A stretch of DNA of 21,813 nucleotides from JAYTUJ01 sp043744615 (GCA_043744615.1 JAYTUJ010000041.1:1-21813), one strand, 5' to 3'; positions 6,055 to 14,715 are shown, numbered from the stretch's first letter. The notes: a model not told the origin generated them from the letters alone. Program-made: numbers and translations.

Positions 6055-7512
6055 TTATTTCCTCTCAAAAAGTGACATCTCTGGCTTCTTATTCGCCTTC
6101 ACCGCTTCTTTTATTTTCACCGAAGTCTCAGGCATCATAGGATTCAACATTCTACCGATTGTATACAGCCGAACAATCAAATCAGTAATAATTGCTAAGC
6201 CTTCTGCTTTTTTAATACCTCCATCGTCTTCTACTTTCATCATTTTATACGGCTCAGTTTGTTGAATGATTTTATCAAGCTCCCCTACGTGTTTCCACAC
6301 AATATCCATTGCTTTGTTAAAATCAAAACCTGCAAAGGCATCTTTAAAATCTTGCGTGATAGTATTTTCTGGAATAGTAACAGGTGAAGCAACATGAGTC
6401 TCTGCCATTTTCATAATTCGAGACGTCAGGTTTCCTAATCCATTGGCAAGGTTTGCATTGTATGATTCTTTGAATTTTTCGATGGTAAAATCACTGTCTT
6501 CAAATGGATGAATTTCTCGAAGTAAATAATATCGCAACGCATCAACACCGTACTCTGAAATAATTGATAACGGATCAATCACATTACCAAGACTTTTGCT
6601 CATCTTCTGACCTCCACTGGTAATGAAGCCGTGAATAAAGATTTGTTTTGAATTTGGTAAACCAGCAGACAAAAGCATTGCTTGCCACATTCCGGCTTGC
6701 ATACGAACCTGATCCTTTCCGGCTACTTGTAAACCGGGCCAAAATGAATCCTGCCCTTCGCTTAAGTCTTTTTCAGGCCATCCAAGGGTTGAAATGTAGC
6801 TAACAAGCGCATCAAACCACACATACATCACATGCTCTGGATCATTGGGTACAGCAACGCCCCATGACATTTTTGATTTGAGTCGAGAAATACTAAAGTC
6901 TTCAAGACCTCGCTCAACGAATCGCTTGATTTCATTAAATCGAGAATCGGGAAAAACAAATTGAGGATTTTTTTCGTATAATTCTAAAAGTTTTGCTCCA
7001 TATTTTGAATATCTAAAAAAATAATTTTCTTCTTCGATAATTTCTAAATCTTTATTAGGATGAAGTGGGCATTGTCCTTTGTCGTCTAATTCTGAATCTG
7101 TTTTTTCAAGTTCGCAACCGACGCAATATTTTGTTTTGTAACTTTTTTTATAGATATCGCCGTTTGCATCACATCGCTTCCAAAATTCTTGAGCCGCAGC
7201 GATGTGATGCGCATCAGATGTTCGAATAAAATGGATATCAGAAAATAAATTTAAATGTGTTTTTAATTGTTGAAATTTATCTGCAAAAAAATCTGTATAT
7301 TCTTGTGGAGTTTTTCCTTCAGCAATTGCTTTGTCATAAATTTTTTGTCCGTGTTCATCGGTACCTGTATTAAAAAATACACTGTCCCCCATTAACGAAT
7401 GAAATCGGGCAAGAGCATCAGCTTGTATAATTTCGAGTGCAAAACCAATATGTGGTTCGGCATTAACATACGGCAAAGTTGTAGTGATATAAAAAGATTT
7501 TAAAGAAGTCAT
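6055..7512 (-). CDS. metG: Methionyl-tRNA synthetase, short form
   Basis: Charges tRNA-Met. 485 residues: class I catalytic core with HIGH-type HIGF (21-24), a zinc knuckle CVGC (130-133) plus CPLH (148-151, so three Cys and one His), SWGVAVP, VWFDALVSYIS and KMSKS (303-307), then an anticodon-binding helical bundle. The C-terminal EMAP/Trbp111 tRNA-binding domain found in longer bacterial enzymes is absent. The loop usually reading GKD.xRFH..xWPA reads GKDQVRMQAGMWQAML, so the methionine-pocket His is a Gln. The ATG at 7512 is supported by the immediate MTSLKSFYITTTLPYVNAEPH start. It lies 44 nt downstream of the AI-2E gene, and TATAAA in that gap could be a local -10. Confidence 0.96.
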   Translation of the reverse strand: MTSLKSFYITTTLPYVNAEPHIGFALEIIQADALARFHSLMGDSVFFNTGTDEHGQKIYDKAIAEGKTPQEYTDFFADKFQQLKTHLNLFSDIHFIRTSDAHHIAAAQEFWKRCDANGDIYKKSYKTKYCVGCELEKTDSELDDKGQCPLHPNKDLEIIEEENYFFRYSKYGAKLLELYEKNPQFVFPDSRFNEIKRFVERGLEDFSISRLKSKMSWGVAVPNDPEHVMYVWFDALVSYISTLGWPEKDLSEGQDSFWPGLQVAGKDQVRMQAGMWQAMLLSAGLPNSKQIFIHGFITSGGQKMSKSLGNVIDPLSIISEYGVDALRYYLLREIHPFEDSDFTIEKFKESYNANLANGLGNLTSRIMKMAETHVASPVTIPENTITQDFKDAFAGFDFNKAMDIVWKHVGELDKIIQQTEPYKMMKVEDDGGIKKAEGLAIITDLIVRLYTIGRMLNPMMPETSVKIKEAVKANKKPEMSLFERK

Positions 7513-7556
7513 AGACGTATCGGTTTTATATTGTGTTTATAGATTATTATATTTTC

Positions 7557-8615
7557 TTATTCTGTCAAAAAAACATCTTTTTGTTTTCGCATATCATTAA
7601 AGATTTCCATCAAAACTACAGATACAGGAATAGAAAGGATGATTCCCATAAACCCAGCAAGCTCACCGCCGGCGATAAGGGCAATAATAACCAAAAGAGG
7701 TGGAATACCAACGATTTTTTGCACCACGAGTGGATAAATTAACTGGGCTTCAAATTGTTGAACTCCCAAAAATACTGCGACTATCCAAAGCCCTGAAGTA
7801 AGCCCTGCATCGGGTGCTTGAATTATAAAAGCAAGCAAAGCTGCAAGAACCATTCCGAAAATAGGAATAATTTCGAAGACGAAAGCAAGGAGTGCAAATA
7901 AAAGTGCATGTTCAACTCTAAAGATTGCCAGTGGCAAGAAAATAAGAATCGCGACAATCACACACAATAAAAGTTGTCCTTGCATCCACTTTCCTATTCG
8001 CATTTGTGTTCGATTCCAAACATCGAGAATATAAGTTTCTTTTCCAACAGGAGTTACCACACGCAAAAAGTTTGCAATACCATTTGGTTGTACTGCAAAA
8101 TAAAATGTAAGAACAACAACAAGTAATACTTGTGCAACTCCTCCAAAAATTCCTGAAAGAACATCAAGAAAACCTCCTGAAAGATCGATAAAAGGTGCAC
8201 TGACCGCAGAAACAATATCAGACAACGGAAGTGTTTTTGGCACATCAGTTAACAACGGTTTAATTGATTGAAGATGAAGGGTTTTCCAAACATCTGCAGT
8301 CGTAATATATTTAGGAACCGAATTTAAAATCTTTGCTAAATCAACAAGCGCTGAAGGAACAACATAAAATATAATTGAAGCAAAAACACTCATCACACAA
8401 ATGTAGATTGCAATAATTCCTGCAACTCGAGGAATTTTTCGTCTCATAAACCAACGAGTTCCGGGTTCAATTGCAGAAGCTAACACAATCGAGGTAAAAA
8501 CTGCTAATACAAGGTCTTTTAAGATGTACCCGATTACAAGACTAATCAAAAGAATTACCGTTTTAACGATAACTCCGAAAGAAACATTAACGTGATGAGT
8601 AGGTTTGTCGTTCAT
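7557..8615 (-). CDS. AI-2E family (PF01594) transporter/permease-like membrane protein
   Basis: 352 residues with about 7-8 hydrophobic segments: an N-terminal pair (about 13-33 and 35-50), one at 64-86, then a hydrophilic stretch (about 95-145), and a dense membrane region from 150 on. Family signatures are FEIIPIFGMVLAALLAFI (about 247-264), LIYPLVVQKIVGIPPLLVII (292-311) and GGELAGFMGIILSIPVSVVL (316-335). The family was named after a putative autoinducer-2 exporter, but members do diverse jobs, including Na+/H+ antiport, and the substrate here cannot be assigned. The gene has a -10 (TATACT, 8622-8627) 6 nt before the ATG. It overlaps no neighbour and begins 29 nt after the M16 peptidase stop. 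Confidence 0.9.
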   Translation of the reverse strand: MNDKPTHHVNVSFGVIVKTVILLISLVIGYILKDLVLAVFTSIVLASAIEPGTRWFMRRKIPRVAGIIAIYICVMSVFASIIFYVVPSALVDLAKILNSVPKYITTADVWKTLHLQSIKPLLTDVPKTLPLSDIVSAVSAPFIDLSGGFLDVLSGIFGGVAQVLLVVVLTFYFAVQPNGIANFLRVVTPVGKETYILDVWNRTQMRIGKWMQGQLLLCVIVAILIFLPLAIFRVEHALLFALLAFVFEIIPIFGMVLAALLAFIIQAPDAGLTSGLWIVAVFLGVQQFEAQLIYPLVVQKIVGIPPLLVIIALIAGGELAGFMGIILSIPVSVVLMEIFNDMRKQKDVFLTE

Positions 8616-8621
8616 ATGCTA

Positions 8622-8627
8622 AGTATA
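8622..8627 (-). promoter_or_regulatory. -10 hexamer of the AI-2E gene (leaderless layout)
   Basis: TATACT on the minus strand, then 6 nt (TAGCAT), then the ATG at 8615. The -35 position (8645-8650, TTCTAA) falls on the stop codon of the upstream peptidase gene and matches only 3 of 6 bases. Confidence 0.55.
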
Positions 8628-8644
8628 CACTCTGCTGGCTAAAG

Positions 8645-9934
8645 TTAGAAAGTCTCAAGTAATTTTTTAAATTCTGCGATTTCGGCTTTATTTTTGTCTT
8701 CTTTATACGGACCAACAATCGCAAGACTGATGTTTTCTTTTTTGAAAAGCTTTTTTGCAACTCGTAACACATCTTTTGCGGTCACCTTTTGAATTTCAGC
8801 TGCTTCGGCTTGAGGAGTTTTAATATCGAGGTCATGAATATCTTGAAACGCAAAAAAGTCTGCGTATGAATCTGATGACTCCAGCCCAAGATACATATTA
8901 CCTATTTTAAATTCTTGGGCTTTTTTTAATTCTTGTTCGGGAATACTGCTCGTTCGAATTTGTTTTAGTTCTTCAAGAATTCCTGCAATGGCTTCTTTTA
9001 TTCTATCTTTTGCAACGCCAGCAGAAATACCAAACACACCCCTATCGGTTGAAAGATCATTTGACGAACGCACGTAATAACAGATACCAAGCTCTTCACG
9101 CATTTTTAAAAATAATCGTGAACTCATACCTCGCCCTAACACAGTTTCAAGAACAGCTGCCGCCTGAACATCTTTGTGTTTAATATTAAACGATCGAAAA
9201 CCAATAATAATATGAGCTTGATCAGTATCTTTAAAATGAACTTTTATTTGTGGAACTTTTTGAGATTCTTTTGTTTTTTGTTTATTTATTTTTTTTGAAG
9301 CATGAACTTCGGCAAAAGCTTTTTCAAGAAGTTTCTCAGTTTGTTTTTGATCAATGTTTCCTGCAACAATAATTACCGAAGAATTGGTAACATAATGTTT
9401 TTTTCGATATTCAACAAGTTGGTCGCGGGTAATACTGCGAACTGTTTTTTCAAAACCAATAATGGGTCGTCCTGCGGGTTGGTTTGGATACAATAAATTT
9501 TCAAAAACTTCGCCAACTTTTGATTGAGGCATGTCTTCGTACATATGCAATTCTTCAATTACAACTCCCTTTTCTTTTTCTATTTCTGATTCGGGAAAGG
9601 TCGGGTTTTGATAAATATCTGCAACAACATCAACAATTTGTGGAAGTTTTTTGTAGTGAGCTTTTGCATAATATCCAGTATATTCTTTTCCAGTAAACGC
9701 ATTACTTTGGGCGCCGATAGAATCGAGTTCTTTGCTTATGTCCCCTGCTTTTGGTCGTTTGGTGGTTCCCTTAAAACACATATGTTCAAGAAAATGTGAA
9801 ATCCCCGCAATATCGTCAGTTTCATAGTCTGAACCCGTCGAAACCAACACCATAACAGTTGCTGTTGCAGAATCTTTCATCGGTACAGTGATTATCCGAA
9901 GGCCGTTTTTAAGAGTTTTTTTGTGAAATTTCAT
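8645..9934 (-). CDS. M16-family zinc metallopeptidase
   Basis: 429 residues with the inverted zinc motif HFLEH (47-51) and the third ligand Glu128 in GVVIEELHMYED, the exact HxxEH-x76-E spacing of family M16 (pitrilysin / mitochondrial processing peptidase type). The N-terminal half (PF00675) holds the zinc site. The C-terminal half (PF05193, about 165-345) contains the substrate-contact region GRGMSSRLFLKMREELGICYYVRSSN (R..Y motif). A single-chain, two-domain, roughly 430-residue enzyme of this kind works as a dimer and degrades unfolded peptides or processes signal-type peptides. No signal peptide is present. A -10-like TACGAT (9942-9947) lies 7 nt before the ATG. The gene starts back-to-back with the toxin-antitoxin promoter on the other strand. 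Confidence 0.93.
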   Translation of the reverse strand: MKFHKKTLKNGLRIITVPMKDSATATVMVLVSTGSDYETDDIAGISHFLEHMCFKGTTKRPKAGDISKELDSIGAQSNAFTGKEYTGYYAKAHYKKLPQIVDVVADIYQNPTFPESEIEKEKGVVIEELHMYEDMPQSKVGEVFENLLYPNQPAGRPIIGFEKTVRSITRDQLVEYRKKHYVTNSSVIIVAGNIDQKQTEKLLEKAFAEVHASKKINKQKTKESQKVPQIKVHFKDTDQAHIIIGFRSFNIKHKDVQAAAVLETVLGRGMSSRLFLKMREELGICYYVRSSNDLSTDRGVFGISAGVAKDRIKEAIAGILEELKQIRTSSIPEQELKKAQEFKIGNMYLGLESSDSYADFFAFQDIHDLDIKTPQAEAAEIQKVTAKDVLRVAKKLFKKENISLAIVGPYKEDKNKAEIAEFKKLLETF

Positions 9935-9970
9935 ATTAAATATCGTACCATGAATTTTAGATTTTGAATA

Positions 9971-9999
9971 TTGTACAAAATGTACAAAATAAGTATAAT
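9971..9999 (+). promoter_or_regulatory. Promoter of the Phd/MazF-like pair with tandem TGTACA sites
   Basis: -35 TTGTAC (9971-9976) and perfect -10 TATAAT (9994-9999) are 17 bp apart. The -10 is 6 nt before the antitoxin ATG, so the mRNA is probably leaderless. Two copies of TGTACAAAA lie in a row (9972-9980 and 9981-9989); each contains the palindrome TGTACA, one overlapping the -35 and one in the spacer. This suits an autorepressor operator. Confidence 0.75.
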
Positions 10000-10005
10000 A
10001 AGGGC

Positions 10006-10260
10006 ATGAAAATTATTTCTTCTTCAAACGCTCGAAAATATATCAGTTTACTAGTAGATGAGGTCGTTGAGACCGGAGAAGCTATTGCTATCAAAAGACA
10101 CAATGAAATTGACGCTATCATCATTAAATTCCCACGTGAATACAAAAAAGGTTTTTCTGATATAAGCAATCTTAATAGCTACTCAAAAAGTTTTGAGTTT
10201 TTAAAAAATGAACCTGATTTGTATTCTAAAGCTGATATAAAAAGTTATTATGCTAACTAG
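10006..10260 (+). CDS. Phd/YefM-like antitoxin (type II TA)
   Basis: 84 residues from the ATG at 10006. MKIISSSNARKYISLLVDEV is the N-terminal pattern of Phd/YefM-type antitoxins, and EAIAIKRHNEIDAIIIKF (about 25-42) is the matching strand-turn-strand that completes the DNA-binding fold. The tail (about 50-84) is charged and probably wraps the toxin. An upstream in-frame ATG at 9964 is rejected, because it would put the promoter -10 inside the gene and break the family start. The gene overlaps the toxin gene by 11 nt. Tandem TGTACA repeats in the promoter are likely its binding sites. The whole pair runs against the surrounding minus-strand genes, which suggests insertion. Confidence 0.75.
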   Translation: MKIISSSNARKYISLLVDEVVETGEAIAIKRHNEIDAIIIKFPREYKKGFSDISNLNSYSKSFEFLKNEPDLYSKADIKSYYAN

Positions 10261-10579
10261 CTCTAGCTCAAAAACAGGAGATATTGTACTCTGCCCTTTC
10301 GTATTTACAGACCTCTCATCTGAAAAAGTTAGACCTGCAATGGTAATTAAAACTTTTCAAGAAGATGTTACTCTTTTATTTATAACGACACAAACAAAAC
10401 ACACACACGGTGTAAAAATAAAAGCTTCAAAAGAAAATGGTTTAAAAATAGACTCTGAAGTTGTTGTATCTAAAATAGCCACTCTTGATAAAAAAATGAT
10501 TCTTGGGAAAATAGGTCTTCTTTCAAATTCCGATTTAACGTTAGTTAAAAAATCACTCAATCAATTTTTAGAACTGTAG
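10250..10579 (+). CDS. PemK/MazF-like toxin (type II TA)
   Basis: 109 residues. GDIVLCPFVFTDLSSEKVRPAMVI (about 10-33) is the first-strand region of MazF/PemK endoribonucleases, with the catalytic-type Arg28 just before a Pro. LLFITTQTK (42-50) supplies the partner Thr, and the central LKIDSEVVVSKIATLDKKMILGKIG segment fits the family's conserved strand. MazF toxins cut single-stranded RNA at short sequences; the cut site cannot be read from this protein. The ATG lies 11 nt before the antitoxin stop in another frame, giving translational coupling. Only 26 nt separate its stop from the convergent glyS stop, with no visible terminator hairpin. Confidence 0.85.
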   Translation: MLTSSSSKTGDIVLCPFVFTDLSSEKVRPAMVIKTFQEDVTLLFITTQTKHTHGVKIKASKENGLKIDSEVVVSKIATLDKKMILGKIGLLSNSDLTLVKKSLNQFLEL

Positions 10580-10605
10580 ATTATTTAGAAGATTCTGCTA
10601 TAAAA

Positions 10606-12051
10606 CTAACTGACAATATCTCGAATAAATGAAACGAGTTCAGAAATATTTTTTCGTTCTTGTGCACCAGTGTCTCGATGTCGGATGGTTACTGTATTAT
10701 CTTCGAGTGTTTGAAAATCAACGGTGATGCAAAACGGTGTTCCGATTTCATCTTGTCGTCGATATCGCTTTCCAATGTTTCCATTATCGTCGTACTCACA
10801 CATAAAGTTTTTGCGAAGGCTTGAAAACAATTCTCGAGCTTTTGTTTGTAGTTCTGGCTTATTTTTTAGTAATGGAGAAACGGCACATTTAATTGGTGAC
10901 AACCGAGGGTCAAGTTTTAAAAACACACGAACCTCTTCTGCACCATCTTCAGCTTTTTCGCTTTTCTTTACTTCTTCGGTATATGCGCTATCAATAAACA
11001 TTAAAAGAAGTCGTCCTAAACCAACTGATGTTTCCATAATATGTGGAACAAATCGCTCTCGAGTTTCTTCATCGAAATAATCAAGTGATTGACCCGAAAA
11101 CTTTGAGTGTTGTGAAAGATCCCAGTCTCCCCGCGCATGAATACCCTCAACTTCTTTAAACCCATTAAAATATGAATAATTATATTCGATATCGTATGCA
11201 TCACTTGCATAATGAGCAAGCTTTTCATGTTTGTACCAATGAATTTTTTCGGCAGAAATACCGTATTCCAAAAACCATTCCCATCGTGTCTTTTTCCACA
11301 TTTCATAGAGTTCTTTTGTTTGTGATGGATGATGAAAATATTGCATTTCCATTTGTTCAAATTCTCGAGTTCGGAAAATAAATTGTCGTGCAGCAATTTC
11401 GTTTCGAAACGCTTTACCTACTTGTGCAATACCAAATGGTAATTTTGGATGCAGTGCATCAAGTGTATTTTTGTATTCCAAATAAATACCTCCACATGTT
11501 TCTGGTCGAAGATATGTTACGTTTTCTTCGGTTAACAAATCAACTGGTGAACCTAAGTTAGATTTAACCATTAATGAAAAAACTCGTGCCTCTGTTAAAT
11601 CGGCACTACCGCAATTTTTGCACACTAGTTTTTTTGCTTCTCGTAATTTATTTAATTCGGCATTAATAAATTCAATCGGCATTTTATCGGCAACGATTCC
11701 AAACTCTTCTAAAATATGATCTGCTCGAAATCGAGATTTACATTTTTTACAATCAACTTGAGGATCATTAAAACCACCCACGTGACCAGAAGCAACCCAT
11801 GTTTGCGGGTGCATAAAAATAGCACTATCTAACAAAACAACATCGTCTCGAAGTTGTGCCATACTTTTTACCCACGCTTGTTTAATATTATCTTTAAGAA
11901 GAATTCCGTAATGTCCGTAGTCGTAGATACCTGCCATACCGCCATAAATTTCTGATGAAGGAAAGATAAAACCTCGTCGTTTTGTCAGCGACTGTATTTT
12001 ATCTGCCTGACTTTCTTTTTTAACCCCTTTATTAGTATCGTTTTGAGCCAT
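10606..12051 (-). CDS. glyS: Glycyl-tRNA synthetase, alpha2 (archaeal/eukaryal-like) type
   Basis: Charges tRNA-Gly. 481 residues from the ATG at 12051; class II homodimeric form rather than the bacterial alpha2beta2 form. The N-terminus has SLTKRRGFIFPSSEIYGG. A zinc ribbon is formed by CKKC (101-104) and CKNC (144-147). LRPETCGGIYLEY precedes motif 2 (FRNEIAARQFIFRTREFEQ, 215-233), and motif 3 is SVGLGRLLLMFID. The C-terminal anticodon-binding domain starts near LDPRLSPIKCAVSPL. A frame extension to 12096 is rejected, because it crosses a perfect TATAAT at 12058-12063 and adds an unfamily-like leader. The 6-nt gap between -10 and ATG predicts a leaderless mRNA. Confidence 0.95.
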   Translation of the reverse strand: MAQNDTNKGVKKESQADKIQSLTKRRGFIFPSSEIYGGMAGIYDYGHYGILLKDNIKQAWVKSMAQLRDDVVLLDSAIFMHPQTWVASGHVGGFNDPQVDCKKCKSRFRADHILEEFGIVADKMPIEFINAELNKLREAKKLVCKNCGSADLTEARVFSLMVKSNLGSPVDLLTEENVTYLRPETCGGIYLEYKNTLDALHPKLPFGIAQVGKAFRNEIAARQFIFRTREFEQMEMQYFHHPSQTKELYEMWKKTRWEWFLEYGISAEKIHWYKHEKLAHYASDAYDIEYNYSYFNGFKEVEGIHARGDWDLSQHSKFSGQSLDYFDEETRERFVPHIMETSVGLGRLLLMFIDSAYTEEVKKSEKAEDGAEEVRVFLKLDPRLSPIKCAVSPLLKNKPELQTKARELFSSLRKNFMCEYDDNGNIGKRYRRQDEIGTPFCITVDFQTLEDNTVTIRHRDTGAQERKNISELVSFIRDIVS

Positions 12052-12057
12052 GCGAAT

Positions 12058-12063
12058 ATTATA
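12058..12063 (-). promoter_or_regulatory. -10 hexamer of glyS (leaderless layout)
   Basis: A perfect TATAAT on the minus strand, followed by ATTCGC and the ATG at 12051. The -35 region (TAGCAA at 17 bp) is weak, with 3 of 6 matches. Confidence 0.6.
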
Positions 12064-12123
12064 CGCATTTCTGAGCACTTTTGCTATTAACCGCACACTA
12101 AACCCACACTTAACAGAAAAGTA

Positions 12124-14073
12124 TTATTCGGTAACGAAATCTTGACCGTAATCAAATTTAGGGTCGGTTGTAATTGTCGTATTTAAGTCTTTGCTTGTTG
12201 CAGCAACGTTTACTCCGGCAAATGTGTCTTTTCCACTTAACTGCGCAGTGGTAACCAAAGGTGCTGGTGAGCCAACTTGTTCTAGACTGGGTAATAACGA
12301 GACTTGGAACGAGACTTGTCGTGGAGGTGAATTTAATGGAACAGCTTTTATGGTTCCCAAATTCCATGTCAGAGTTCGTTCGGCTTTGTTGTATGAAATT
12401 GCTTCACCTACCCCATCAACCTTATCAAGCCACGTTACGTTTGAAGGAATTTTTGCAACCACTTTTGCATTTGTAATATCATTATATGAACCTGTCACCG
12501 CCCAAATAATTGTGTATGTACTTGCAACATCTGCTTTTGGAGAATCTGGCCCCGTGTTTGTAAAAGGCCCAACACTTCGAACCGCTCGTGCAGAAATATA
12601 TGGTTGCGCAATTAATCGAACTTTTCGTTGAATCGTTGAAACAATTTCTTCTGAAACATTATCTTCGGACAATCGTTTTCCGGTTAAATTAACTGACATA
12701 TCAAACTCTGGATTTTTACTAAACTCAAGAGCGGTTGGAGTAAACTCAAACGAAACACTGTTTCGTTGACTTGGTAAAAGTTCATTAAGATTATCTTGTT
12801 CTTGTCGTGTCCATGTTAGTTTATTAATATCTGATTTAAACAATCCATTATAAGTTTTAATTGTTTTTTTATTGATCAACTTTGAACTCAAATCAACTTC
12901 AACTTTAACATCGTTAATTGGCAATCGAAGATTATTTGAAAATTCTATTTCGCCACGAACGGGTTCACCATTTGGAACAATGTTTATTGGTGTTTGTTGC
13001 TGATTAAGTGCAAGTGATGAAGTGATGAACGGCCTTTCGATGACAACAGATTTTGATGAATCAACAAATATTGCGCCGAGTGCATTCTTATTATCAGACC
13101 GTGCGGTACCTAAATGAAATTTGAAAAACTTTTCTTCGGTGTCTTGACCGGTTAATTTTCCTTTAATTTTTATTTCTCGTGTTCCTCCTGGATCAATATC
13201 GCCAAGATTCCACACACTATTACCGAGCGAAGGGTCAACAGAAGCACTCGTAAATGAAAAACCGAGTGGATATTCTGCCTTGAGTGCTACGTTTTTTATA
13301 ATTGTTTTTGAATTTGAAATTGCAGTTAATGTTAGATTAAGTTCTTGATCAGAATTTAATTTATCAAAACCATCAAGCTTAAATGCCATCGGCGCAGAAT
13401 TGATTGTCATATCAAAATCACGATCTTTTGAAAAAACAGAGTTAGAACCGATCACACGATAGTCGAGAGAGATTTTTATTTTTTTATTTGCTCCCTCTTC
13501 ACCAAACAACACTGCTTTTATACTTTGTCTTATTTTTTGTTTTGGGGCAATTGAATACAAAGGAATTCGTTCTTCGGTTAATTCATTTTCTTTTGTTACC
13601 GCGTCACGAGTTCCCTCTGGATATGTAATTATCAAATCAGTTTCTTCAAGCGCAACTGAATTCTGATTTGTGATTTCAAGATCAAGATCAAGCTCGTCAC
13701 CAGCACCAATTGATGTTGGGCCGAGTACTGAAATATCAATATTATTACTCGAAACAAGATTACCCCCTTTTAAAAAGGTATACGCTGCAAAACCAGCCGA
13801 GGCAAGAAAAATAAAGAACGAAATAATAATTACAGGAAACAAAATAGAACTTTTTTTTGGTTCTTCAAGAGGTTCTCGAAGATTGTATATTTGAGAACCT
13901 ACAATACCTTCAGTATCAGCACTCTCTTCATCAGAATTTTCATGTTCCCAATCACGAACAACTTCAAATTCTTTAGAATGAAGTTTGCCTTGATGATGCA
14001 GCCTGTCTATTCCATCGGTATTTCGGGAATACAGAGCACTTTTGAGTTTATCGATACGATCTTTGTCACTCAT
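12124..14073 (-). CDS. Large single-TM surface protein with beta-sandwich (DUF11-like) repeats
   Basis: 649 residues. The cytoplasmic N-terminus is acidic and His-containing (1-74). One TM segment follows (about 76-100: SSILFPVIIISFFIFLASAG and onward). The ~550-residue exterior part is rich in beta-strand patterns. Two regions match the DUF11/CARDB-type pattern of an alpha/beta strand ending in WNLG: NVALKAEYPLGFSFTSASVD...VWNLGDIDPG (about 258-300) and NAKVVAKIPSNVTWLD...LTWNLGTIKA (about 560-605). More strands of similar spacing lie between. There is no sorting motif and no catalytic signature. It is probably a structural or adhesive envelope protein held by its N-terminal anchor. It sits between recO and glyS with no obvious functional link. 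Its -10-like TATACT/TATACG lies 4-9 nt before the ATG. Confidence 0.7.
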   Translation of the reverse strand: MSDKDRIDKLKSALYSRNTDGIDRLHHQGKLHSKEFEVVRDWEHENSDEESADTEGIVGSQIYNLREPLEEPKKSSILFPVIIISFFIFLASAGFAAYTFLKGGNLVSSNNIDISVLGPTSIGAGDELDLDLEITNQNSVALEETDLIITYPEGTRDAVTKENELTEERIPLYSIAPKQKIRQSIKAVLFGEEGANKKIKISLDYRVIGSNSVFSKDRDFDMTINSAPMAFKLDGFDKLNSDQELNLTLTAISNSKTIIKNVALKAEYPLGFSFTSASVDPSLGNSVWNLGDIDPGGTREIKIKGKLTGQDTEEKFFKFHLGTARSDNKNALGAIFVDSSKSVVIERPFITSSLALNQQQTPINIVPNGEPVRGEIEFSNNLRLPINDVKVEVDLSSKLINKKTIKTYNGLFKSDINKLTWTRQEQDNLNELLPSQRNSVSFEFTPTALEFSKNPEFDMSVNLTGKRLSEDNVSEEIVSTIQRKVRLIAQPYISARAVRSVGPFTNTGPDSPKADVASTYTIIWAVTGSYNDITNAKVVAKIPSNVTWLDKVDGVGEAISYNKAERTLTWNLGTIKAVPLNSPPRQVSFQVSLLPSLEQVGSPAPLVTTAQLSGKDTFAGVNVAATSKDLNTTITTDPKFDYGQDFVTE

Positions 14074-14109
14074 ATTACGTATAGTATATCAAATTATTAC
14101 CAAGAAATA

Positions 14110-14697
14110 TTACAAATGACTTATTTTTAGTGCATTATTAATAACGGCAAGAAAATGTTTTTTGTGAGCTTCTACGTATGCCCACATTTTTTCATCACAA
14201 GGATGTTCAATGACAGGAATTAAAACAGCGTCAGTTTGAACATATCCCAACATAAAAAGAATTTTTGAAACGACTGCGTATTCGGCACCGAGCAAACTCA
14301 CTTGCTCAACTGAAGAATATGAAATAATTTTTTTATATATTGTCTCGAGAATGGTAAACATTTCTTCGTCTGGTTCCTGCCCTGTTACAAATCGTTCTAT
14401 TATTTTAAATACACGTGCAAGTAATATGAGTTGTTGTGGTTGATGTACTGCAGATATTTGAAACACTTCTTCTGCACTGGTGACTCTCCAAATATTTTTT
14501 CCACGGACAAGTGCAACTTTAATATATGAATACAGACCGAGTGCTTGTTTAAGTTTTGAATCATGCTTTCGCCCACTTTGCACATGCACAAGTAATAACC
14601 CAAAACGTTTTGTGTACAGCCATACCAAAACATTTGCTTCACCGACAGTGCGATGTTTGAGTACAAATGCTTCGGTATTGTAAATTGCGTATGACAC
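14110..14697 (-). CDS. recO: DNA repair protein RecO
   Basis: 195 residues, GTG start at 14697. The N-terminal OB fold reads YNTEAFVLKHRTVGEANVLVWLYTKRFGLLLVHVQSGR (about 4-41), the standard RecO opening. A helical region with YSYIKVALVRGKNIWRVTSAEEV (about 53-75) follows. RecO loads RecA onto SSB-coated single-stranded DNA with RecR. The C-terminal part is shorter than in E. coli (about 240 residues) and lacks the zinc-binding Cys cluster seen in some homologues. It starts 18 nt after the ileS stop, so it is the next gene of that transcript. The GTG was chosen because it is the first start after the ileS stop that leaves the OB fold intact. A different overlapping frame on the same strand is a shadow. 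Confidence 0.9.
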   Translation of the reverse strand: MSYAIYNTEAFVLKHRTVGEANVLVWLYTKRFGLLLVHVQSGRKHDSKLKQALGLYSYIKVALVRGKNIWRVTSAEEVFQISAVHQPQQLILLARVFKIIERFVTGQEPDEEMFTILETIYKKIISYSSVEQVSLLGAEYAVVSKILFMLGYVQTDAVLIPVIEHPCDEKMWAYVEAHKKHFLAVINNALKISHL

Positions 14698-14715
14698 AAA
14701 TAATAATTACCAAAA

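Noticed and set aside
9964..10005. Upstream in-frame ATG for the antitoxin
   Set aside because: It would place the TTGTAC/TATAAT promoter inside the coding sequence and adds residues unlike the family N-terminus.
10724..11080. Plus-strand frames inside glyS, the surface-protein gene and ileS
   Set aside because: They have no family features or start signals and mirror the codon pattern of the minus-strand genes.
12052..12096. N-terminal extension of glyS
   Set aside because: It covers a perfect -10 hexamer and has no family-like sequence; the ATG at 12051 is better.
14400..14699. 99-residue frame on the same strand as recO in another phase
   Set aside because: The composition (Cys, His, Lys, Tyr rich) is that of a shadow frame, and RecO explains the region.
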